Source of the DNA: Isoetes taiwanensis
Lineage: Eukaryota; Streptophyta; Lycopodiopsida; Isoetales; Isoetaceae
Assembly: GCA_021234155.1 (NCBI GenBank)
Contig: JAJEKV010000039.1
Coordinates: forward strand, 11,423,077-11,487,076
Direction: 5' to 3'
DNA length: 64,000 bases
A program made the position numbers and the translations under genes. Positions 35,531-46,928 of this stretch are shown here, piece after piece. A model generated the notes under the pieces. It worked only from the letters and a program-made list of their open reading frames with translations. It ran no database searches and was not told where the DNA came from. The stretch's first letter is position 1. The number at the start of each line of letters is the position of its first letter.

Positions 35531-35985
35531 GCTTGGGGCTGCGGGTCCGCAGCGATAGCGTGGCGGGCGGAAAATGTGCATCCTGCCCAACCAATCCTGC
35601 GGCACCCCTTGGTGGCGGATGCCTCGACCACGACAAGCTCCCCTGTCTGCGTGCCTCCTCGTTGTGCGGGTGTGAGGTCGGCCCACGTCTGGGGCGTCCC
35701 CTTGACATCTTGCCACGGGCGCAATTTGGCATCATGCACCTGCGCATCCGCAACCGCGAATATGACAATGCGGTTACGACCCAGGCGCTGAGCCCCATGG
35801 TGGGCTGCTCGGGAAATGTGAACTGGCCTAGGGAATGTCATCTGATCAAGAATGTGTGTTCGGATGTTGTGGGCGAGACTCTCCCCCTCCTCTTCTGGCA
35901 TGCCTCGGACTACCAGATTGTGGCCTCTCCGTCTGCGCTCTTGGAGTTCTGCGGCCTGCGGGTCAAAGGTGGGCGAGGGCCGGGG
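35520..35985 (-). pseudogene. LINE ORF1, C-terminal part
   Basis: The minus strand reads AAELQERRRRGHNLVVRGMP, then EEEGESLAHNIRTHILDQM, then RAAHHGAQRLGRNRIVIFAV. This is the layout of L1-type ORF1 proteins: end of a coiled coil, an RRM beginning with a (V/I)RG.P-EEEGE motif, and an AHR.G...R.I(I/V).F motif. ORF1 proteins bind LINE RNA as chaperones. The N-terminal part is missing at the head-to-head junction. Confidence 0.65.
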
Positions 35986-36322
35986 CCTGTGCTGCTAATG
36001 AACACGCCATCAGTACGTGCTCTGGGGTCGTACATTCAGGAGGTACTGGATCTGCGAGCTCACCTTTGTCCCCGTCTGGCTGCTCGCTGATCAGGCACTA
36101 CGGGTGAGGTGCATGAGTGTATATATTTGTGTGTTTTTGTATTTCGTATATTGGAACAGTTTGTCAGCAGGCTGATTGCTGCCACGGTTTTTCCCTTAAA
36201 AACCCTTCGTGCGGGGGTTTTTTTTACTCCGGGTAGTAATCCGCTTGCTGCGCTTTTGTATTGGGTCCCATAGACCGATTGGTCTCCGTGGACGATAAAA
36301 ATACCTTCCTTCCTTCCTTCCT
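35986..36322 (+). mobile_element. LINE 3' end joined head-to-head, (TTCC)n tail
   Basis: A plus-strand LINE end starting in the last codons of ORF2 (MNTPSVRALGSYIQEVLDLR), then the same 3' UTR as the minus-strand copy at 30.9-31.2 kb, the hairpin AGACC-GATT-GGTCT (36272-36285), GTGGACGATAAAAATAC and TTCC units (36304-36322). With 30883-31240 it forms a ~340-bp inverted repeat around the composite. Confidence 0.85.
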
Positions 36323-36653
36323 CCAACCCAAATCCCTACCCCAAGCCTTTTCTACTGCTAGTTTCTTTATGAGTGAACATTGCTTCATTCTGACAATAGA
36401 AGAATTTGTCGACTATTCGCTTAGACAAATACCAAGAATCAAGCCCCGCCCATGAATAGATACTAGTTGTTTATAAATACAAGTCAGAAACGTGAACATA
36501 TTGACATGGTAAAGTGGGGTCAAGTGGGAGCTTAGCCACAAATCTGTAAAGATATGGACACTATTGTATTTGCACTATTGTTGTATATATATTTTAGGAG
36601 CACATGCTCAAGTATAAATATATTATGGCATCTTAAAGCTACTATAATCTAAT
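36323..36653. repeat. Partial third copy of the 1.5-kb repeat unit
   Basis: Begins CTCCAACCCAAATCCCTACC as at 27546 and follows copy 1 to about TACTATAATCTAAT, where it is cut by the Helitron terminus. Confidence 0.8.
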
Positions 36654-36654
36654 A

Positions 36655-36682
36655 CTAGTAATGGTGCCCGGCGTTGCCGGGC
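36655..36682 (-). mobile_element. Helitron-like 3' terminus (hairpin plus CTAG)
   Basis: On the minus strand a GCCCGGC-AAC-GCCGGGC hairpin is followed 7 nt later by ACTAG and a host T, the layout of plant Helitron 3' ends (hairpin, about 10 nt, CTRR, insertion next to T). The interruption of the repeat unit exactly here supports an insertion border. The element would extend rightward. The 5' TC end and any Rep/helicase gene were not located. Confidence 0.6.
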
Positions 36683-37084
36683 TTTATTAGAGGATCTATA
36701 GAAAGATGAAGAGAGCAAAAATGGAAACAGAAGGAAAGAAATAGAATAAAAAGAGAGTAATATTTGAAAGCTAGCAAGGAGTTTAAAGAGTAATTTGGTA
36801 CCATATGGGCTAAGAATATTTTTTATTGCAATGCACGTACAATTTTGCTTGCATTTCTAGCCATTGAGTCTCCCTATGAGTGAGGATCTTGCACATGCAT
36901 AAATCAAGTGTTTGGGTTGTATTGGAGAATGCCAACTTGTGTCTATGCCATCATGGTCCATGTTCCCTTTAGTATAAGTCAATGTTTGAATGTTCTCATT
37001 AACAAATTTCCTAGCTAATGCTCAAGATCATTAACATCACTTTGCAAGAGCAAATTGTTTGAACTATTAATTAAATACATATAT

Positions 37085-37993
37085 ATCCCCCCCCCTTTTT
37101 TTTTTTGAGGGTAAGAGTATGTATTAATATATAAAAATTTACAGAGGATTGGGATTGATGGAAAGAATTATCACAAAGCGGATATAACTCGTAAGTCTCA
37201 AGGATTGTACTAAAAACTACCACTCCAATCTTCCCTACCCCTGGATTACTATAGGAAAAACCATCTTCATCCAGGCTTAGATACTATATGGAGTTAGCAG
37301 CCAATTCCAAGCAACAAGAACTTCCGTTGAAGACGAAGATCCTCCATCCAACATCCTGATAGGTGTCGGACAGGTCATAAACCCCTACTGCACACTGCTT
37401 AAATCCAGATCCCAGTTACATTTGAAAAATGAATAGAATCCCCTTATACTGCCAATTCTATCCAAGTTCTTGTTATAATTGCGGACAAACTTCCTGTGGT
37501 GGGCCAAGGCCATGAGGGCTACCTCCATGTTGAAGCTGTTCTGAATCCTTGTTACTGAAGCGGTCAGTCCTCCAAGAGCTACACCACATCGGTGTTTCCA
37601 AATACACCACAATGATATATTGGTTAAAGTGAGTTGAATAATATCTACACCTATACTGGCTAGAATTGGACAAACCCACCTCCAGAAGTCTCCTATAATC
37701 GGACAAAAGAAAAGATGATCCATTGTCTCTGACGCTCCACATCCTAGAGGGCAGAGATCATGTTGAACAACACCCTTGTTCAACAACCATGTCATAGTGT
37801 ATACACCTTCTTGTAGACTGATCCAACGAAAGAATTGGATCGTTTTGGAATATACCCAAGACTTTGTCAATAGACCCTTGGTTTCTGCTTGATCTAATCC
37901 CAACCTGTCTGCAGCCTTTAATGGGGACTGTGGCATTAGCAATCCATACAACTTTTTGACTTTATATTCTGCCCCATCCCCACACAACCACAT
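37085..37993 (-). mobile_element. 5'-truncated L1-like LINE, C-terminal zf-RVT part
   Basis: The minus frame 37385-37993 (202 codons, uninterrupted) reads WISLQEGVYTMTWLLNKGV, CPLGCGASETMDHLFFCP (CxxxC...HxxxxC zinc motif of zf-RVT) and NISLWCIWKHRCGVALG, the C-terminal region of plant LINE ORF2. It is homologous to the one at 19.0-19.4 kb. The 3' end lies at a poly-T run near 37100. There is no RT because of 5' truncation. Confidence 0.8.
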
Positions 37994-40900
37994 ATCTTCT
38001 TCCCCATATATATCTCTCTGTCATACATTCTGCACTTAACGTTGTCCATATGCTAATGTTTTCTCTGTAATGACAACTCAAAGATTATGTGACATCCATT
38101 TATGCTACACATGTTGCTGTGTATTATCACTTAGATGCCTTATTATATGTCATAGCATTTTTAATGTAACATCAAGTTCCATGTACTAAGTCTACGTTAC
38201 GTTGTAATTTGGACCTCATAGAGAGAGATTGCTGGAAATGTTCAATTGCTTATTACGTAACATGTACACATGTACCAATCGGAGGAGCGAAATGAAGTTT
38301 AGAGATTTGAGCGTTTTAGGATCTGACATGGGTACTTTAGGTGTGTGCAATGGAAGAATGTATATGTACAAATCACAATAAAATAGTGTGAGATTATGAT
38401 CGATTTGATATTTCTCATTGTGACCGACCACTAATCTCTTTCGACCATCATTTGTGCAAGAATATAAGGCAAGCATATAAACTCAAACATAGTTGGTCGT
38501 AGCTCGATTATACTCCGAGAATAAAAGCTCTCCTTTTTTCTTTTCTTAAAAAGCTTATCACACATAGAATGTGATACGTATAAACTGTACTTTCTACAAT
38601 ATAGTACGAGATTAATTCTAAAAGCAGAATAAAACGTTACAAATTTAGATTAATTCCTGAGTATTTGGTGCCACAATTCCCTTCAATAGTGAGGTCTGAT
38701 GTGCAATATATATTTTATTTTATAGTATGCCTGCATATTTAAGGCCATAGTGGAAGCCACAATTCCAATCTTCCTTTTATTTAAATATTAAGCTTTTATT
38801 CAAATATTAAAAAAATGTGTCCAATCTTCAATGCTTAAATTTACTTGCATTCTATTTAGACAACACATCAAATTGTGGCTTTCAAGTTGTTTGAAGCATT
38901 CTAAAATATAAAATCTTAACATATATAAAACATCAACATGCAAGGCCCCAGCATGGCAACACATGGTACCAGCAAGAAGGTAAGATCTTCTTACATGAAA
39001 TGTAGCAGCATTGTTCAGATTGGCTGCAAGAATTTAGTTACAACATATTCACATTTAGGATTTGAACCCTTAAACGCCATTTAGACTCATATATCACTTC
39101 AGATCTAAACGAACCTTACCTTGTGTGGTCACTTGTCAATTAGCTCAGTTGAATTAGAGGTGCATCACAAATCATCTCATCATATCCGAGCAATATCTCT
39201 CATCGTGAGCGAGGTGCAACAGATGAGGTCAGCTCTGAGAGCAACTAAAGTGCTCTCTACAATACACAATTGGCTGCAACCTTCCATTCAGAAAGATAAA
39301 GGAGAGTGTTCTTGAGGTCAGCTCTGAGAGCAACTAAAGTGCTCTACAATACACAATTGGCTACAACCTTCAATTTAGAAAGATAAAAGAAAGTGTTCTT
39401 GCTTGTTGTGTGGGTTCCAACTTAAACTTGGATAGATAAAAATTGGAAACGGTTGTTGCCGCGCTTTAAGCCTTTCAATCAGAGTGTAAGCTGCAAGGCA
39501 GAAAGCAAATAATTGCATGTGAATATGTATATGCCCAAAATCATATTTGTATTGGTTAACATGGAATTGAAAAGCACAAGGAACATAGCAAATGACATCA
39601 AGTTTTAGTATTTCCTGTCAACAAAAATGGTTCAACAGATATGTTGCAAAGTACTTATATTGATAGGAAACCATAGCATAGCAGACAATGTACTTACAAC
39701 TCTTGTCCACCTACGTCAATGGTCAGCTTGCCAAAATTATACATAGCCCATGGAACTGAATGGGTAGATTCTACATTGTAAACTAACCCTGAGATTTTCA
39801 TGTGCTGCAGAGAGTAAACTTCAGTCATCATGACCAATCTCAGTCATCAGATCAACCAACATTGCATGTAGGACAACATGCCATGTAACTAAATTGGGAT
39901 AGATATCTAATCTTACATACCATTTTCTTGATTCTAAAGCACCAAGAATATTACAAAAGCAGGACTTGAATTAGCAAAGTTTCAAAGAAGAGACTCATGC
40001 AAAATAGATCAAACTCTATCTGGTTACCTGGATCATAGTTGGGAGAAGGGATAGGTTAGATCATATTTAGTTAATCAAGGACATGATGTGGATCTTCAGT
40101 AGCAGAAATCATTGCTTACAGATCCAGCAAGTATAGCCAAACCATAGATGGGATGTCTTCTATAATAATTCACTTCTAAGTTACTGCAGGAGGATTATAT
40201 ATTAAGTTAAAGCTTGATCAAGTGAAATATATCCAGGTAATAGTTCAAATTCTCAAGCATGTTGTAACCTTGTTTATTTCGAAGAGCTTCAATGCATTGA
40301 GCTGCAGGCATTTTTTGTATTGGCACCTGCACATCAGAAGAGTAAAGCTTCTATCATTATACGCCCAGTTTAACCAAATGTCAAAAGGTTCTTACCAAGC
40401 AGTTTGACAAAGTTGAGCTACTATCTGAACTGAAACTCTAAGCCAAAGACCTGGAGAAAATGAGTCCACCATTAGGCTGGGTTCCACACCTATTTCCCAA
40501 TATCTTTTAAACATTTGATTGAGGTTCATAGTATCTGATCATATAAGCATTGAAATGACATTGATGCCATGAAGCAGATTTTGCTGGATGCACTAAATGC
40601 TTGGAAAAAAAAATCTGACAATAAAGGTTAGTTCATATTTGTGGCATGATATTTGCTTGAAAAAAAATCTGAGAATCATCTAAAAAAGTTAGTTTGTATT
40701 TGTGGCATGATATTTAAAAAGAAGCGCTTTCCTCCTATTTCTAAATCTGGAAGCACTTTGTTACAAAAGTCTACCTGGAACTCAGTTATTGTTAAGATGC
40801 CATGCAATTGGACCTAACTCAGTCAATAATAGACAGAAGTGAGCCTCCTTTACTGTATCGACCCCAATCCTTGCACACCTATTTTATATTGAGTAACATG

Positions 40901-41150
40901 TGTACACCCATATGACCATTGTGCCCTCATAATATGTTGCATTAGGAATAAACAGACAAAGATGTGTAAAAATGATAAACTTACCAAAGGGAGCAGGTGA
41001 GGCAAATGCTTCCAAATATCGAGGCGGTTCTAAAAGCAGGAGTGGTGCTTGCTCTGAAGCTTCCTAAACTGAACAAATATACCTGGAAATGTAAGGCAAG
41101 AAAATAGTGCCGTACAAAATATCATGGAGAAACATAAGCTTTAATGCATT
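37994..41150. other. AT-rich DNA without a recognised gene
   Basis: No familiar protein on either strand. An 89-bp direct tandem duplication starts at 39225 and 39314 (GAGGTCAGCTCTGAGAGCAA). Intronic sequence of an unrecognised gene cannot be excluded. Confidence 0.45.
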
Positions 41151-41151
41151 A

Positions 41152-41265
41152 TAATAGAATAGAATAGAATAGTTTTTTTAACGTCCACGGAGACCAATAG
41201 GTCATGGGACCCATACAATGGGCTAGTACAATCATTACTACTAGGATTAAAAAACCCCTGCCTCG
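41152..41265 (-). mobile_element. Short LINE 3' end with (CTATT)n tail
   Basis: The minus strand carries the 3' UTR GGGGTTTTTTAATCC, GGGTCCCATGACCTATTGGT, CGTGGACGTTAAAAAAACTA and CTATT units (41152-41172). The truncated 5' edge falls exactly at the start of the 314-bp tandem repeat. Confidence 0.8.
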
Positions 41266-41897
41266 AATACACCACACTAACAAAGGACCATTCATAATAT
41301 ATGATAGAGGAAAACTGTAAAAAATGACCCATATAGAGAAGAGGAATCTGCAAGAAAAACGAACCTTCTTAGCTGGAAAAGGGAAGCTTCGAAAGGTCAG
41401 ATCCATGACCTCACCACAAGGCTTGCTGCCAGATCTTTTCTAATCCAAGCAGCTGACTGTGTAAACATACAATCTGTTAAGCATGCATCCCTATATGAAC
41501 AGTGCACATGAAACATGGAACACTTAAAACCCATCTAAGGAAAAATTGTGCAAGAATATTTGAAGTCTATATAAGGTCCAATACACCACACTAACAAAGG
41601 ACCATTCATAATATATGATAGAAGAAAACTGTAAAAAATGACCCATATAGAGAAGAGGAATCTGCAAAAAAAAAAACGAACCTTCTTAGCTAGAAAAGGG
41701 AAGCTTCGGAAGGTCAGATCCATGGCCTCACCACAAGGCTTGCTGCCAAATCTTTTCTAATCCAAGCAGCTGACTGTGTAAACATGCAATCCGTTAAGCA
41801 TGCATCCCTATATGAACAGTGCACATGAAACATGGAACACTTAAAACCCATCTAAGAAAAATTTGTGCAAGAATATTTGAAGTCTATATAAGGTCTC
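41266..41897. repeat. 314-bp tandem duplication
   Basis: AATACACCACACTAACAAAG begins at 41266 and 41580, and the two units agree to the shared end TTTGAAGTCTATATAAGGTC with few changes. Confidence 0.85.
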
Positions 41898-42833
41898 TGC
41901 AATAAGGAGGGCATAAATGTTGGGCAATGCAATTGCTAAGGCCCCAGGGGACATAAAAAGTCCTAAATGCCAGAAACTGTCAAGCAGAAATTTTGTACAG
42001 AGAGAAAGCAACACCAGAACTTTAGATAATGCATCATTGTTTCAGTCAAATGTGAGAAGTGTGATAGTTTACTTGTAGTGACACTCTAGGGATCCAACCA
42101 TTAGTTACAAAATACTTTCCTCTTGTTGCAGGCTTTTAGAAGCTGTTTGAAGACTACCTTGAAATCCAGCATAATTGCTTACATATCTTATTTCGACATC
42201 AGGGCGGCCCTAATCAGCATGACAATGGCATGTGCAACTGACCCATATGCTGATTTCAAAATTAACTTTCCTAAATGTAAGATGGCAGAAATTTGCGAAA
42301 AGTCAATTAAACCAGTCACTTTCATGAAAAAGATGGAGGCATCTGCTAGCAACAGTTCTCATAATAGATATAAGAAGAGTAAACCCAAGATCTTCCAGCA
42401 ATAATGCCATGGTTCTCGCTGCACCAAGAATTACTACCTGCCCAGGTAAAAGCGGCTCTAATATATCTGAAAGTACTTCATTGGAAGATCTTGGTACCCC
42501 AGGAAATGTCGGACATTCAGTTACGAAGAACAAGATTCCTAACCTTGGAGCAAATGTGTAGGAAGTAGCACAAGCGTTAACGTACTAAAAATGGTATGTA
42601 AATCTTTCCTTATTAACCATACATATTTCCAAATTGGATTGTATGAAAAACTCTTTGCATAATTGTAATGCTCGGATGTTTTATGTTATCTATCTTGTGG
42701 CATCCGGCTACTGCAGTTCTAGAATGGACAATCTGTTAAGATAAAAAGTAAATAGTGCATAGGCCACTCGGCTTATGTGCAAACTAAAAGGCATAATATG
42801 CCATGGCAGATCTCACAATATCCAATTTACAGC
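41898..42833. other. Weakly coding-like DNA, no gene recognised
   Basis: A plus-strand Ser-rich stretch at about 42378-42558 (NNAMVLAAPRITTCPGK, ending NLGANV-stop) and an antisense frame at 42303-42533 are open, but no family is recognised. Confidence 0.3.
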
Positions 42834-44041
42834 AAGGAAGGAAGGAAGGAAGGAAAAAATTTTAACGTCCACGGAACCCAATCGGGTTATGGGACCAGAA
42901 CACAAGAAGAGGGCATGAGCCCCAACAGAACTCGGGGGCTGAGCCCCCTAACAAATCACAATACTGAGAACAAAACCAGCGGGCATAAGCCCAAGCAGAA
43001 CTCCGGGGCTATGCCCCATGTCAAATAATAATATAGACAATAAAAGGAGGAGTTAAAAGCCAAACCAAAACCGAAACCAAAATGGAACCGCAAAGCACAG
43101 GGCTATACAGAAATTGCCCACGGATCAAGTGGCCAGCGATCTCGGATGATAGCCCTCCGCCCCTCAGATAACGCCCACCCCGGGCCAAAGGGCGAGAGCC
43201 TCACCGGACCCGACATAATTCTCCCTTTCGAACCGCAGAGTCAGTGGCGGGGTGAGGTCTTCCCGGGCCGGAGAAGGCGGTTCCTTTCAAGTGATTGCCA
43301 TGCCGTCAGAATGTGCGATGCACCCGATGGGCATCTCGAAAACAAACTAGCAGGTGTCGGGGGCGATCGGGTCGTCCGCCTCCAACTCGATGTGCCGAAA
43401 GGATGCCCCTCGGCGGCGTATGTGCATCACCTCGATTGAAAAACCGGTCTACCTCAGTCTGTAGCAAGAGTGTCACCGCCTCTTCAAGACCTACAATGCG
43501 GAGGCTCAGGCGATGTTTGCTCTTGTGGCTTGCTCGTGGCTTGACCCAGGCTCTGAATGCGGGACCTCTGCTGGCACAGTGGGCAAACAATCCTCCGGCG
43601 GTGGACCGGGTGGACCTAGATATCAGATTATCCTCTTGGGGCATGGCATGCACATGTACAGACGCCGATGGAACATTGCTATGCTTCATCGAAGCCGGGT
43701 GGCCTCCCGACCGGGCAAAGAATATCTCTAAGAGCCGCACCGCCTATCTAAAGGTAATCGAAAGCAGATGTTTCCGTAAAAGTAACGGTAGATTGAGCAT
43801 GGAGCCTCGATCAACAGCCTGGGGCAAAGGAACCGGCAGCAATTGGCCCAAGGTCGCAATCAAGATGCAAGAGAATCGATTGCATGAGGAGAGGACGCTG
43901 GGGCCCAAAAGAAGGGGCTGCCTGAAGATAGGGTTCAATTGTGGGGTCATAAGGCTTATCAGAGGATGGCATGGGCACCTTAATGAGATTCTTTGCTTTG
44001 CGCGTCTCCCTGGCCATGCGCTTGATCTTATGGATCATGTT
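42834..44041 (-). mobile_element. ORF1-only LINE derivative with (TTCC)n tail
   Basis: Reading the minus strand, an ORF1-like frame (44038-43306) leads directly into a 3' UTR with GGGCTCAGCCCCC-type words and the standard end: hairpin AACCC-GATT-GGGTT (42875-42888), CCGTGGACGTTAAAATTT and a TTCC tail (42834-42855). No endonuclease or RT lies between. It resembles an internally deleted or half-LINE, as HAL1 is to L1 in mammals. Confidence 0.7.
43306..44038 (-). pseudogene. LINE ORF1-like RNA-binding protein, frameshifted
   Basis: The N-terminal frame starts MIHKIKRMARETRKAKN (44038). After frameshifts the C-terminal frame (43740-43306) shows LRIVGLEEAVTLLLQTEV, DRFFNRG, ILSAHRVGGGRPDRP and RHLLVCFRDAHR. 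AHRVG...RPRH(L/I)(L/I)V.F is the conserved C-terminal motif of L1-type ORF1 proteins. It would coat LINE RNA. Decayed, but the frames are long and in order. Confidence 0.65.
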
Positions 44042-45015
44042 TTAACGCTGTAGCAGACAGGACCAGAATTGGGCAACGAATTTGAAATAGGAACAGGCCA
44101 AGGCAAGCAGAAACAGATAGGAGAATAGAGAGCGATATAGCTGGGAGGTATAGGGTTTTTTTTTTTTAAATATATATATTTTGTTTCTAGTAATCTTATT
44201 TACTCTGGCCTTATCGTGCATGGAAGTATAGAACCATAGAAGCATCGAGAAAGACTGTCAAGGAAGGCTACATATGGTCGACAGCAGTGAAAAATGCAAG
44301 AAGAAGATTGTTCATTGCAGGTTTTTATCTAAAATACTAGATAAAATATGCATCCCCAAAATTATACATAAAGTTATGGGGGAAATACTTGGTGAAACTG
44401 GGACAGACATTATGGATGATACCATGTTTGCATGGAAATACACAGAATGTCTCAAAGATATTTTTTACAAACCATTTGTAATCTTTTCTCAAGAGAAGGA
44501 ACCAGTCTGCCCTTGCTCTAATCCCAATTTAAAATGGTTCATTGAACCCGATAGTGGGCATGTTAGAACCACCAGTCGAGATATCGTCCACAACAAACTG
44601 CTCAAGAACATATTTGAGAAAGGTTTAAGGCACATTCATGATAAATGCTTGAAATGGGATGAGTTAAAAAAGGAACCCATTGAGGTCATAGATAAAATCC
44701 TGGAACTACATAGATTTAAACTGGCTGATATCATGGATCTGAATATAGATCTGATCAAGGCAAAAACCTTAGAGCAGATCAAGGAAAAATTACATGAGGT
44801 TCTCAAAAACTATTGTACCAAAAACTTTGCCATGAATGATAGTGCAGTGATCCGAAATATTGAGTGGCTCACAAAAAATCTGTATATAGCTAGTGTGGAC
44901 AAGGCATCCAATAACCCGGCTTTTATATGCCCTTTGTATATCAAGGCTTGACAGCTCAGATTTTGAACCTATACAGACTGGTTTGGATAAATTAACATTA
45001 TCAATAAAGGAAGGT

Positions 45016-45406
45016 TAGGCAACAACCAGTCACCAGCCCCAGTGTACATGGAAACCAATTTACTGGTTCATACTCACACAATTATTGTGGAGCTTATCCT
45101 GCTGCATTTTTAGCAGACAAAGTGGAGGACATGCATAGGCACAAGTTCTACCACGTCGGGGATCATGGCCGTATAACCCCAGTAACCAACATCCAAGTAC
45201 AAACATACACTGGCCAGGGTTTGAACCCCTGACCAAGTGCACATTCATCTTGGCATTACTAGGCCTATACCAACTCACCACACATCCGTTGGGCAAAACT
45301 TTAGCCGTACATGCACACTTTGTAGGCAGGATAGAATCCTGCCTCAAGAAGTCAGGAAATTTTTAGGCAACAACCAGTCACCAGCCCCAGTGTACATGGA
45401 AACCAA
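45016..45406 (-). mobile_element. tRNA-derived SINE with 43-bp target-site duplication
   Basis: The insert 45059-45363 is flanked by identical 43-bp repeats (45016-45058 and 45364-45406, starting TAGGCAACAACCAGTCACCA). On the minus strand the insert has a box A-like TTGGTATAGGCCTAGTAATG and box B GGGTTCAAACCC (about 45217-45228). It splits the Penelope-like frame precisely. A 43-bp duplication is long for a SINE. Confidence 0.75.
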
Positions 45407-45750
45407 CATGAATAGTGTTGACAACATTGTTATTGAATCAAACCAATTACCATATCTTTTGGGGCTGTTTAAGGGTCATAAAAAAGACTTTAGATGGATT
45501 ACAAATGTTCACGGATTGGTCTATACAGAAATATCTCAAATAATTACCTCGGTCTTGAATATGATATTGGCAGCATGGCCGGATATTTCTAAAATGATGT
45601 GTGCTAGCATGTTCACACTATTCTCTGGAAAAATTAGTGCTGACTAGATCATTAGCTATGTTTATCATATTGCCATTAACCTGCCATCTAAGATTAATGA
45701 GCTATTTGTGGCTGACATTACTAAATGCTATGAAAGCATACCTTTGGAAT

Positions 45751-46654
45751 GGCATATGTCAAGTTATGAAAATGATAGCTGAAGCTGCATGGACTTATAT
45801 GCACTCAAAAAATAAAAGATTTCAGTTATGGATTAAGAAAGGGGTGAATGAGATCTTTGTAGCAAAATGGTTTAAACAAGAACCTACTAGGAGGTGCTGG
45901 TCCAGAATGAGACTCGAAGAATACTGTAATGCTAACAATTGGTTACTTACTAATTGTTTTATTAAGCTAGGTAGTAAAGTATGGAGGCAAAGATGTGGTA
46001 TCCCCATGGGGTTCGCCTGCAGCCCCTGTTGGTGTAACCTGTATCTTGCCTGGTATGAAGTATCCTTTATTAAAAAACTTGCTAGGCAGGGAAGATTTGA
46101 CATTATACAGGAGTTCAAGTACACATTTAGATATATAGATGATTTGATTGCTATCAACTGCCCTCAAATAATTTTTTTTTACAAAAAGAGGAGTCAGAAG
46201 TAGAAGGGAGTTATGGCACATGTCAAGTTATGAAAATGATAGCTGAATGCACTCAAAAAATAAAAGATTTCAGTTATGGATTAGGAAAGGGGTGAATGAG
46301 ACCTTTGTAGCAAAATGGTTTAAACAAGAACCTACTGGGAGGTGCTGGTCCAGAATGAGACTCGAAGCATTCTGTAATGCTAACAATTGGTTACTTACTA
46401 ATTGTTTTATTAAGCTAGGTAGTGAAGTATGGAGGCAAAGATGTGGTATCCCCATGGGGTTCGCCTGCAGCCCCTGTTGGTGTAACCTGTATCTTGCCTG
46501 GTATGAAGTATCCTTTATTAAAAAACTTGCTAGGCATGGAAGATTTGACATTATACAGGAGTTCAAGTACACATTTAGATATATAGTTGATTTGATTGCT
46601 ATCAACTGCCCTCAAATAATTTTTTTTTTTACAAAAAGAGGAGTGAGAAGTGGA
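45751..46654 (+). repeat. Tandem duplication of ~450 bp inside the Penelope-like RT
   Basis: Copy 1 is 45751-46214, copy 2 is 46215-46654. Copy 2 lacks about 16 bp near its start (after GATAGCTGAA). The catalytic YIDD of copy 1 is YIVD in copy 2. Otherwise almost identical, so the duplication is recent. Confidence 0.9.
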
Positions 46655-46928
46655 TGGCAATATGTGGATTTATGATCTTGATAACCTGGGCATCAAAGAG
46701 GAAACTAAAATGACAGATACAGATTGCCTCGACATGTCTTTTAGCTCAAGAGCAAATTTCCTTAACATGAGTATTGTGATTGCTAATTAGAGCTAATGGA
46801 ATTTACTTTACTACCAGATATGACAAAAGGTAAATTACCTTTCAAGACTATTAAATTCATTCATGCCGGTGGATGTAGACCATATTATCAAGCGCGAAAC
46901 TTCATCTTGTCTCAAGTCCTCCCATCTT

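Larger units (their letters stand above)
30883..35985 (-). mobile_element. Nearly full-length microsatellite-tailed LINE, minus strand
   Basis: From right to left it encodes the end of ORF1, an AP-like endonuclease, reverse transcriptase and a Cys/His C-terminal region, then a 3' UTR with the family hairpins and a (TTCC/TCCC)n tail at 30883-30931. It is markedly GC-rich beside its AT-rich surroundings. It is interrupted by about 1.1 kb of AT-rich DNA (32150-33283) and meets a second LINE end head-to-head at about 35985. Confidence 0.85.
44274..46928 (+). pseudogene. Penelope-like reverse transcriptase, decayed and nested
   Basis: The first frame (44274-44951, 225 codons, intact) ends with SVDKASNNPAFICPLYIK, typical of the (V/A)DKA(S/N)NN.(V/A)(I/F)(V/I)C motif of Penelope-type RTs. 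Next, 45364-45647 has LPYLLGLFKGHKKDFRWITN. Then 45751-46203 has RCGIPMGFACSPCWCNLYLA and TFRYIDDLIAIN (catalytic Asp pair). Near the end, FIHAGGCRPYYQARNF (46850-46915) leads to a LINE insertion at 46929; a continuation (DMAAKDICELIHNFVSNGF) resumes at 49815. No GIY-YIG endonuclease motif was seen. It is broken by a SINE (45059-45363), an internal duplication and the LINE. Clade within Penelope-like elements is not decidable here. Confidence 0.7.

Noticed and set aside
45237-45330. Intact tRNA gene on the minus strand
   Set aside because: Box A and box B are present but the sequence between and after them does not allow a cloverleaf, and it lies in an insert with a target duplication, so it is a SINE head.
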